Assembly (NCBI GenBank): GCA_045577675.1
Contig: JAZNIV010000008.1
Coordinates: 1-12,408, forward strand
Length of the DNA: 12,408 nt
From: UBA1738 sp045577675
Lineage (GTDB): Bacteria > Bacillota > Clostridia > UBA1381
Direction of reading: 5' to 3'
Shown in pieces: positions 6,724 through 12,408 of this stretch. Both the position numbers and the translations under genes were made by a program. Each line of letters opens with the position of its first letter. Positions within the stretch are counted from its first letter, which is position 1. The notes under the pieces are model-generated. The model was not told where the DNA came from. It saw nothing but the letters and a program-made list of their open reading frames with translations, and made no database searches.

Positions 6724-6762
6724 AAAAAAAGCTTGTCGGTTTATCTCCGACAAGCTTTTTTT
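6724..6762 (-). terminator. Bidirectional terminator, main stop for secDF
   Basis: A perfect 16-bp inverted repeat (seven A, then GCTTGTCGG; 7-base loop; complement ending in seven T). It begins one base after the secF stop codon on the minus strand. The A and T runs at either end make it a strong terminator in both directions, backing up the DUF1015 terminator. Confidence 0.9.
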
Positions 6763-6763
6763 A

Positions 6764-7657
6764 TTATTTCTTATGCATTTTGCTTTCAATTTCTGATGTT
6801 TTCCAAGCTGCCCAGAATGGACTTGCTACAAATACCGATGTATATGCACCGATAACCACACCTACGATAAGCGGGAATGCAAAGCTCTTAATTGATTCAA
6901 CACCAAAGATGTATAAAAGTACAATTGTGATAAGAGTTGTAATAGTTGTATTTAATGTTCTTCCGATAGACTCTTTAATACTTCTGTCAACAACATCTGA
7001 AACAATTTGTCCCTTTTTCGCATTAAATCCTCTCATATTTTCACGGATTCTGTCAAATACTACGATTGTGTTGTTGATCGAATAACCAACAACCGTCAGC
7101 ATAGCTGCAATAAAGGTTGTATTAAGAGGAACATAGCTGATAAGGTAAACTGCCATCATTACAACAACGTTAATTGCAAGAGCAACAACTGCCATAACAG
7201 CACTCTTAACCTCAAATCTTACTGCAATATATGCAAGGATACAAAGAAGTGCAATAAGTGTATAGATTAAAGCCTTTCTCTGAACCTGTGTTCCGAAGCT
7301 TGCCGAAGCACTGTTCATTGACATAATAGCTTCCTCGCCGTACTTTTCAGTAATTGCAGCAGTAAGCTTTGCCTTTGTTTCGTCATCAAGCTCAGACATC
7401 TTAACAGTTGCCTGTGTTCCGTCGCCTACCTTCTGCACTACAGGGGCAGCAACCTCACCTGCTGTCTGAATAACTAAATCAGCAATTTCCTGATTTTCAA
7501 ATTCTGCACCTACATTAATCTGCATTCTGATACCGCCAACGAACTCTGTATCGAAGTTAAAGCCACGTACAAAGAACATAACGGCACCGATAGCAATAAT
7601 AAGGATAGGAAGCAGTAAGAACTTAACTCTGTTTTCTGTAAACTTAAAATTTTTCAT
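6764..7657 (-). CDS. secF: Protein translocase subunit SecF
   Basis: A 297-residue integral membrane protein, usual length for SecF. It has the first membrane helix (residues 11-31), then the DTEFVGGIRM motif (about 36-45) that begins the periplasmic-type P1 domain, and five further helices. The conserved GYSINNTIVVFDRIREN segment is at about 191-207. With SecD it forms the accessory complex that uses proton-motive force to help pull exported proteins through SecYEG. The gene lies downstream of secD, whose stop codon overlaps its ribosome binding site AAGGAGG (complement of 7667-7673). A GTG at 7666 abuts that site and is too close. The ATG at 7657, 9 bases away, is the likely start and gives the typical MKNFKFTENR N-terminus. 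Confidence 0.95.
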   Translation of the reverse strand: MKNFKFTENRVKFLLLPILIIAIGAVMFFVRGFNFDTEFVGGIRMQINVGAEFENQEIADLVIQTAGEVAAPVVQKVGDGTQATVKMSELDDETKAKLTAAITEKYGEEAIMSMNSASASFGTQVQRKALIYTLIALLCILAYIAVRFEVKSAVMAVVALAINVVVMMAVYLISYVPLNTTFIAAMLTVVGYSINNTIVVFDRIRENMRGFNAKKGQIVSDVVDRSIKESIGRTLNTTITTLITIVLLYIFGVESIKSFAFPLIVGVVIGAYTSVFVASPFWAAWKTSEIESKMHKK

Positions 7658-7671
7658 CTTGCTCACCCTCC

Positions 7672-8943
7672 TTAGTTAGCACAGAACAGCTTGCGGTTTT
7701 TGATATTAAGATTAACAAGCTGCCTTAGCAGGAACTTTGTAACAACAATTGCTGTAAACATACTTACTATAACACCGAGACCAAGTGTAATTGCAAAGCC
7801 TCTGATTGTACCGATACCTGAAAGGTAAAGAACAACACAGGTAATAACTGTTGTAACGTTTGAGTCAAGAATTGCTGAGAATGCCTTATTAAAGCCGGCA
7901 TCGACAGAAGCCTTTATTGTTTTTCCGAGTTTTAACTCTTCCTTCATTCTTTCAAATATAATTACGTTTGCGTCAACCGCCATACCAAGTGATGTAATGA
8001 TACCTGCAATACCTGAAAGGCTTAGGTTAACTCTCATAACACCAAGAACAAGTGCGATTAAACCAACATAAATTGCCATTGCAATTGATGCTAAAAGTCC
8101 GGACATTCTGTAAACAATAATCATAAACAGCATAATTAAGAGAATACCGATACCTGCAGCCATCATAGATGTAGGAAGTGCATCTGATCCAAGCTCAGCA
8201 CCTATTGTTTCCTTTGAGATAGCTGTAAGCTCAAACGGTAGCTGACCTGACTTAATCTGGTTTGCAAGAATCTGTGCAGTCTCCGGTGTAAATGAACCGC
8301 TGATTACACACGTTTCAGAATTAATTTCTTCATGAACTAACGGACTTGAAATAACCTGCTCGTCCATTACAATTGAAATATAGTTTCTGCCTTCTGCTTC
8401 GCTAGCTGCCTTTCTTGTTGCGTCTGCAAACTTTGAGACAGCATCCGGAGTCAGTGTAAGCTGAACATAAGCTTCGCTTGCTGCAGCTGTTTCTGACAAC
8501 GCACCATACTGATACTCTGCATTCTTGATGTCTGTTGCACCATCTAAAACGATATTGCCGTCAGCATCACGGAATGTCAGCTTAGCAGTTGAGCCTAAAA
8601 GTGCTGCTGCTTCGTCTGTATTGGTTACTGCAGGAATTTCAACAGTAATCTGACCGTTGTTTCCTCTTGAAATGCGGGCCTCTGTATAGCCTGAGTTTGT
8701 AAGTCTTGCATTGAAGATTGCCTCAACAATGTCCATTTCAGCCTCTGTAGGATTTTCCTTACTTGCCTGGAATGTGATTACAGAACCTCCTGCTAAGTCG
8801 ATTCCCTTTCTGATACCCTTCTCCTCATCAAATACGCCACCGTACTTAAAGCCGGAAACATCAAAACCGATGAATGCCACACAGTTAAGCACTACTGCAA
8901 TGATGACCATAAGGATAAGAAGTAAAATACTCTTCTTTTTCAT
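7672..8943 (-). CDS. secD: Protein translocase subunit SecD
   Basis: A 423-residue membrane protein. After one N-terminal helix (residues 5-26) comes the conserved KGIDLAGG motif (46-53), then a large extracytoplasmic domain. This is followed by PFELTAISKETIGAELG and a C-terminal membrane block of about five helices. The MAVDANVIIFER motif at 321-332 is diagnostic of SecD; the aspartate and asparagine there lie in the membrane core linked to proton use. It is shorter than E. coli SecD (615) because the periplasmic domain is smaller, as usual in Firmicutes. It heads the secD-secF operon. The start ATG has AAAGGATG about 10 bases upstream. No yajC gene is adjacent upstream; the next gene is the divergent rnr. 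Confidence 0.96.
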   Translation of the reverse strand: MKKKSILLLILMVIIAVVLNCVAFIGFDVSGFKYGGVFDEEKGIRKGIDLAGGSVITFQASKENPTEAEMDIVEAIFNARLTNSGYTEARISRGNNGQITVEIPAVTNTDEAAALLGSTAKLTFRDADGNIVLDGATDIKNAEYQYGALSETAAASEAYVQLTLTPDAVSKFADATRKAASEAEGRNYISIVMDEQVISSPLVHEEINSETCVISGSFTPETAQILANQIKSGQLPFELTAISKETIGAELGSDALPTSMMAAGIGILLIMLFMIIVYRMSGLLASIAMAIYVGLIALVLGVMRVNLSLSGIAGIITSLGMAVDANVIIFERMKEELKLGKTIKASVDAGFNKAFSAILDSNVTTVITCVVLYLSGIGTIRGFAITLGLGVIVSMFTAIVVTKFLLRQLVNLNIKNRKLFCAN

Positions 8944-8983
8944 ACGTTTTTCATCCTTTCGTTTTGTAAGTAAATACCCATAT

Positions 8984-9012
8984 ATTATACCGCTTTTTTA
9001 TCAAATAGTCAA
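8984..9012 (-). promoter_or_regulatory. Sigma-A promoter of secDF
   Basis: On the minus strand, TTGACT (complement of 9007-9012), a 17-base spacer and a perfect TATAAT (complement of 8984-8989). Transcription would start near 8977, about 34 bases before the secD start codon. One of the strongest promoters in the window. Confidence 0.88.
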
Positions 9013-9061
9013 TACAATTTTAATTTTAATTAATAATATTTTACTTTTTCAGACATTTTAC

Positions 9062-9090
9062 TTGATGATTTTACATAAATAATGTAAAAT
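9062..9090 (+). promoter_or_regulatory. Sigma-A promoter of rnr with a palindromic spacer
   Basis: TTGATG at 9062-9067, a 17-base spacer and TAAAAT at 9085-9090. Transcription would start near 9097, leaving a leader of about 19 bases. A palindrome with 9-base arms, ATTTTACAT (9068-9076) and ATGTAAAAT (9082-9090), and a 5-base centre fills the spacer and covers the -10 box, so a bound repressor could block RNA polymerase. Confidence 0.68.
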
Positions 9091-9115
9091 ATATTTGTAT
9101 TGCAGGAGGAAAATT

Positions 9116-11281
9116 ATGGAACGCAAGGAAAAAATCTATTTATATATAACATCGGGCGAGTATACGCCTCTTACCTTTGATGAGCTTCGCACATCGCTTG
9201 ATGTGCCGGAGGATGACCTGCCTATGCTCTACTCTCTTTTAGAGGAGCTTATTCACGAGGGCAAAATCTTTCTTTCAAAGAAAAAGCGGTATACTCCCTG
9301 CCAAAAGAATCTTATGTATCCGGGCATACTTCGCTGTAATGCACGAGGAAAATTTGGTTTTGTAGCTGCAGAGGGGCTAAGTGAGGATATATATGTTTCT
9401 TCTGACAATTTAGGCACAGCAATTGACGGTGATAAGGTACTTGTCAAAATAACCTGTAAATCACGAGGCAAAAGCGAAGGAATTATAGACACAGTTTTAG
9501 AACGTGGCAACTCTGCCGTTAGTGCAGTTATGACCGATAACTTCACTGCAATCCCTGATAACCCCAGAATATTTAAACCGATTAAGCTTACTGAACTTCA
9601 GGATGCCAAAACCGGAGACAGAGTATTGGTTGAGCTTACCGACTACTCAAAAAAAGGTGACATTTTCGGTATGGTTATAGCGGTACTCGGTAACAGCAGG
9701 GACTTAAAAACGAACACTGAAGCGATAATATTTGAGCATGGTATAAAAACAGAGTTTGATGAAGATACTCTTACCGAAGCAAGGTCATTTACCGAGGAAA
9801 TATCTGCAAAGGATTGCGAAGACAGATGTGATTTCACAAAAGATATTGTTTTCACAATTGACGGAGATGACGCACGTGATTTTGACGATGCCGTTTCTCT
9901 TAAAACCAACGGAAACGGTAATTATGAGCTTGGTGTCCACATTGCAGACGTCACCCACTATGTAAAGCAAAATTCGTCACTCGACCGCGAGGCATATTCC
10001 CGTGGAACAAGTGTTTATCTTGCCGACAGGGTTATTCCGATGCTCCCTGTAGAGCTGTCTAACGGGCTTTGCAGTCTGAATCCAAATGTTAAAAGACTTA
10101 CCCTGTCTGTTATTATGGAAATAACTCCTCAGGGAGAAGTTGTAAACCACAAGCTTACAAAAGGTGTAATATGCTCCTGTGAGCGACTTACCTATAACAA
10201 TGTCGCAAAAATTCTGGATGGTGATATAGAGCTCAGGGACAGATATGCACAGATTGTGCCTGTCCTTGATAATATGCTGATTTTGTCCCGTATACTAAAC
10301 AAAAAACGTGAAAAAAGAGGAAGTATAAACTTTGATTTTCCTGAATCAAAAATAATAATAGGCGAAGATAACCGTCCGGAAAATATAGTTAAGGTTATAC
10401 GAAACGACGCACACAGGCTGATTGAAGAATTTATGCTGATTGCAAATGAAACAGTTGCCGAATTTGCATTCTGGGCTGACCTTCCGTTTGTTTACCGCGT
10501 GCATGATGAGCCGGATAACGATAAAATGGAAAGCTTCAGAAGATTTATAGGAAATTTCGGGCTTTATATGAAGGGCAAGGAGGTTCACCCAAAAGACCTG
10601 CAGCAAATACTCGACCAGATCAGCGGCACAGATGACGAAACTATTATTGCAGCATATATGCTCCGTTCGCTGATGAAAGCAGAATACAGGCCGGACTGTG
10701 ACGGACATTTCGGGCTTGCGGCAAAGTATTATTGTCACTTCACCTCCCCTATTCGTCGTTATCCCGACCTTATAATCCACAGGATTTTAAAAGATTTTCT
10801 TGACGGTCATGATATTATGAAGTACAAAAATCCGGTGTATGATGCAGCAGCTCATTCAAGCGACACCGAACGTACTGCGGAGCTATGCGAACGTGATGTG
10901 GCAGATTTATTCAAAACTGCATATATTCAGGATTTTGTCGGTGCTGAGTTTACGGCAAAGGTTTCCGGAGTTACAAGCTTTGGAATGTTTGCAGAGCTTG
11001 AAAACACAGTTGAGGGCTTGATCCGGCTTGAAACAATGGACGGCGATTACTATGAATACGTCGAGGGACAACGTGCGTTAGTCGGAAAGCGGCACGGACG
11101 GATATATCAAATCGGCGATACCGTTAAAATCGAGGTTGTAGGTGCTGACCTTGTTTCACGACGTATAGACTTCGTGTTAAAGGGTTCAAAAAGAACTCCG
11201 TCAAAACCGGTTAAAACCCATCATAATGGGCACAGAAGATACAAAAGAAACAAAAGAGGAAGAAAAAATGGAAAAATTTGA
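9116..11281 (+). CDS. rnr: Ribonuclease R
   Basis: A 721-residue 3'-to-5' exoribonuclease that degrades structured RNA and takes part in RNA quality control. Domains in order: N-terminal winged helix (about 1-62), cold-shock OB domains from YPGILR (68), catalytic RNB domain with IDGDDARDFDDAV holding the metal-binding aspartates Asp249, Asp255, Asp257 and Asp258, the HFTSPIRRYPD motif (541-551), a C-terminal S1 domain (about 608-690), and a basic lysine/arginine tail to 721. All expected catalytic residues are present. The start is the ATG at 9116, 6 bases after a perfect AGGAGG (9104-9109). A TTG at 9095 in frame lies before that site and is not used. Its last 14 bases overlap the next gene. 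Instead of the frequent smpB neighbour, an rRNA methyltransferase follows. Confidence 0.96.
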   Translation: MERKEKIYLYITSGEYTPLTFDELRTSLDVPEDDLPMLYSLLEELIHEGKIFLSKKKRYTPCQKNLMYPGILRCNARGKFGFVAAEGLSEDIYVSSDNLGTAIDGDKVLVKITCKSRGKSEGIIDTVLERGNSAVSAVMTDNFTAIPDNPRIFKPIKLTELQDAKTGDRVLVELTDYSKKGDIFGMVIAVLGNSRDLKTNTEAIIFEHGIKTEFDEDTLTEARSFTEEISAKDCEDRCDFTKDIVFTIDGDDARDFDDAVSLKTNGNGNYELGVHIADVTHYVKQNSSLDREAYSRGTSVYLADRVIPMLPVELSNGLCSLNPNVKRLTLSVIMEITPQGEVVNHKLTKGVICSCERLTYNNVAKILDGDIELRDRYAQIVPVLDNMLILSRILNKKREKRGSINFDFPESKIIIGEDNRPENIVKVIRNDAHRLIEEFMLIANETVAEFAFWADLPFVYRVHDEPDNDKMESFRRFIGNFGLYMKGKEVHPKDLQQILDQISGTDDETIIAAYMLRSLMKAEYRPDCDGHFGLAAKYYCHFTSPIRRYPDLIIHRILKDFLDGHDIMKYKNPVYDAAAHSSDTERTAELCERDVADLFKTAYIQDFVGAEFTAKVSGVTSFGMFAELENTVEGLIRLETMDGDYYEYVEGQRALVGKRHGRIYQIGDTVKIEVVGADLVSRRIDFVLKGSKRTPSKPVKTHHNGHRRYKRNKRGRKNGKI

Positions 11282-12404
11282 AATAATTATACCTTGCATA
11301 TTCGGGCTTGAGGCTATGGTTGCAAGGGAGCTTAAATGGCTTGGCTACGAAACAAGCAGCGTTGAGGATGGAAGAGTCACCTTTATTGGCGATTTAGAGG
11401 CTGTTTGCCGTGCAAACCTATGGATTCGTTGCGGCGAACGTGTCCTTATTAAGGTAGGCGAATTTACCGCCCTTTCTTTTGAAGAGCTTTTTGAAAGGAC
11501 AAAAGCACTCGACTGGTCAAAATGGATTGGTAAAAATGCTGCCTTTCCGGTCAAGGGCTTTTGCCTAAAATCCACTCTTGCAAGTATGCGTGACTGTCAG
11601 GCTATTATAAAAAAGGCAGTAGCTTCATCGCTTTCTAAAGATTACGGCATAGAATGGTTTGAAGAAAGCGGTCCTGTATATCAGATTCAGTTCTCGGTTA
11701 TGAAGGATAAGGTTACACTTATGATTGATACCTCCGGCGACGGGCTTCATAAACGCGGTTACCGCCGTATCTCAAATGCCGCACCCCTTAAAGAAACTAT
11801 TGCGGCAGCTATGATTATACTAAGCTTTTGGAAATTTGAATATCCGCTTTGTGATCCATTCTGCGGCAGCGGAACAATCCCCATTGAGGCTGCAATGTTT
11901 AAGCGAAATATAGCTCCTGGGCTTACCCGCACTTTTTTGGCGGAAAATTTTGACCAGTTTGACTCCTCTCTTTGGTCACGTATGCGTGAAGAAGCAGAAA
12001 GCAAGCAAAGAAATACTGAGCTTATTATTTACGCGTCGGATATTGATGCAAATACAGTGGAAATTGCAAAGGAAAATGCCCGTATTGCAGGTGTTAGTGA
12101 TGCAGTTAAGCCTATAGTGTGCGATGCCACAAAAATCTCATATGACACACAGTATGGCAGTATTATCTGTAACCCTCCGTATGGCGAGCGACTAAGCGAT
12201 GCCAAGGAATGTGCCGAGCTTTACAGTAAGATGGGCAAAACATTTTCAAAGCTTCCCGACTGGTCATATTACATTCTTGCATCTGACGAACAATTCGAGC
12301 AGCACTTCGGAAGAAAGGCAGATAAAAAACGCAAAATTTATAATGGTATGATCAAATGCAATATTTTTCAATATTACGGAAAACGTCCGCCAAAAATCAA
12401 CTGA
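11268..12404 (+). CDS. THUMP-domain class I SAM-dependent rRNA methyltransferase (RlmL/YpsC-like)
   Basis: A 378-residue protein like the N2-guanine methyltransferase half of E. coli RlmKL and Bacillus YpsC. The N-terminal part (about 1-155) is the ferredoxin-like plus THUMP RNA-binding region, starting MEKFEIIIPCIFGLEAMVA. The catalytic Rossmann domain has the SAM-binding motif DPFCGSG (196-202) and the catalytic motif NPPYGERL (302-309). The end (KRKIYNGMIKCNIFQYYG) is typical. It probably makes m2G in 23S rRNA; the target base is inferred from the family. An ATG at 11226 would add 14 charged residues, but it lies deep in rnr with no binding site. AGAGGA, 7 bases before the ATG at 11268, supports the shorter form. 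It overlaps rnr by 14 bases, so the two are co-transcribed and probably coupled. Confidence 0.92.
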   Translation: MEKFEIIIPCIFGLEAMVARELKWLGYETSSVEDGRVTFIGDLEAVCRANLWIRCGERVLIKVGEFTALSFEELFERTKALDWSKWIGKNAAFPVKGFCLKSTLASMRDCQAIIKKAVASSLSKDYGIEWFEESGPVYQIQFSVMKDKVTLMIDTSGDGLHKRGYRRISNAAPLKETIAAAMIILSFWKFEYPLCDPFCGSGTIPIEAAMFKRNIAPGLTRTFLAENFDQFDSSLWSRMREEAESKQRNTELIIYASDIDANTVEIAKENARIAGVSDAVKPIVCDATKISYDTQYGSIICNPPYGERLSDAKECAELYSKMGKTFSKLPDWSYYILASDEQFEQHFGRKADKKRKIYNGMIKCNIFQYYGKRPPKIN

Positions 12405-12408
12405 TATA

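Noticed and set aside
6780..7270. Plus-strand open frames lying across secF.
   Set aside because: They are antisense shadows of a clearly conserved membrane protein gene, without ribosome binding sites.
10346..10780. A 144-codon minus-strand frame inside rnr.
   Set aside because: It lies opposite the conserved RNB catalytic domain and resembles no protein I recognise; treated as a shadow frame.
11226..11267. Upstream ATG giving the methyltransferase 14 more residues.
   Set aside because: No Shine-Dalgarno sequence at proper distance, while the ATG at 11268 has AGAGGA 7 bases before it and gives the usual family N-terminus.

Overview
The window reads as an AT-rich chromosome segment from a low-GC Gram-positive anaerobe. 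A Clostridia member, perhaps Oscillospirales/Ruminococcaceae-like, is my inference. Supporting signs are the separate secD and secF genes (fused in Bacillus), strong AGGAGG-type ribosome binding sites, textbook sigma-A promoters with 17-bp spacers, and a DUF2156/GNAT gene pair of the kind seen in gut Firmicutes. Most of the content is housekeeping. I found no CRISPR array, insertion sequence, prophage or defence island.

Left part (1-2230). A lipoprotein solute-binding protein of a sugar-type ABC transporter is on the minus strand. The first 16 codons of the next gene, probably a permease, run off the left edge. Two hairpins separate them. Upstream of the binding-protein gene are a probable promoter, two palindromes in the leader, and a short decayed piece of a DUF4091 (glycoside-hydrolase-like) gene on the plus strand. 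Next comes tRNA-Pro(CGG) on the minus strand with its own promoter and terminator.

Middle (2231-5380). One minus-strand operon runs from a clear promoter: a membrane acyltransferase (acyltransferase-3 family), a DUF2156 protein and a GNAT acetyltransferase, packed with a 4-nt gap and then a 4-nt overlap. Behind it sits a short basic YtxH-like membrane protein with its own terminator. Divergent from that is a DUF1015 protein with a strong promoter and two unusual substitutions in its signature motif.

Right part (5383-12408). The DUF1015 gene and the secDF operon converge on two back-to-back hairpin terminators. secD and secF encode the accessory membrane subunits of the Sec translocon. Divergent from secD, and with a palindrome filling its promoter spacer, is rnr (ribonuclease R). 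Its 3' end overlaps a THUMP-domain rRNA methyltransferase gene by 14 bases, giving a small RNA-metabolism operon that reaches the right edge.

Four genes (the small membrane protein, DUF1015, secF and rnr) have a longer in-frame reading that begins at GTG or TTG within, against or upstream of the Shine-Dalgarno sequence. The rRNA methyltransferase has a longer reading from an upstream ATG inside rnr. In each case I moved the start to the ATG that is correctly spaced from the ribosome binding site.
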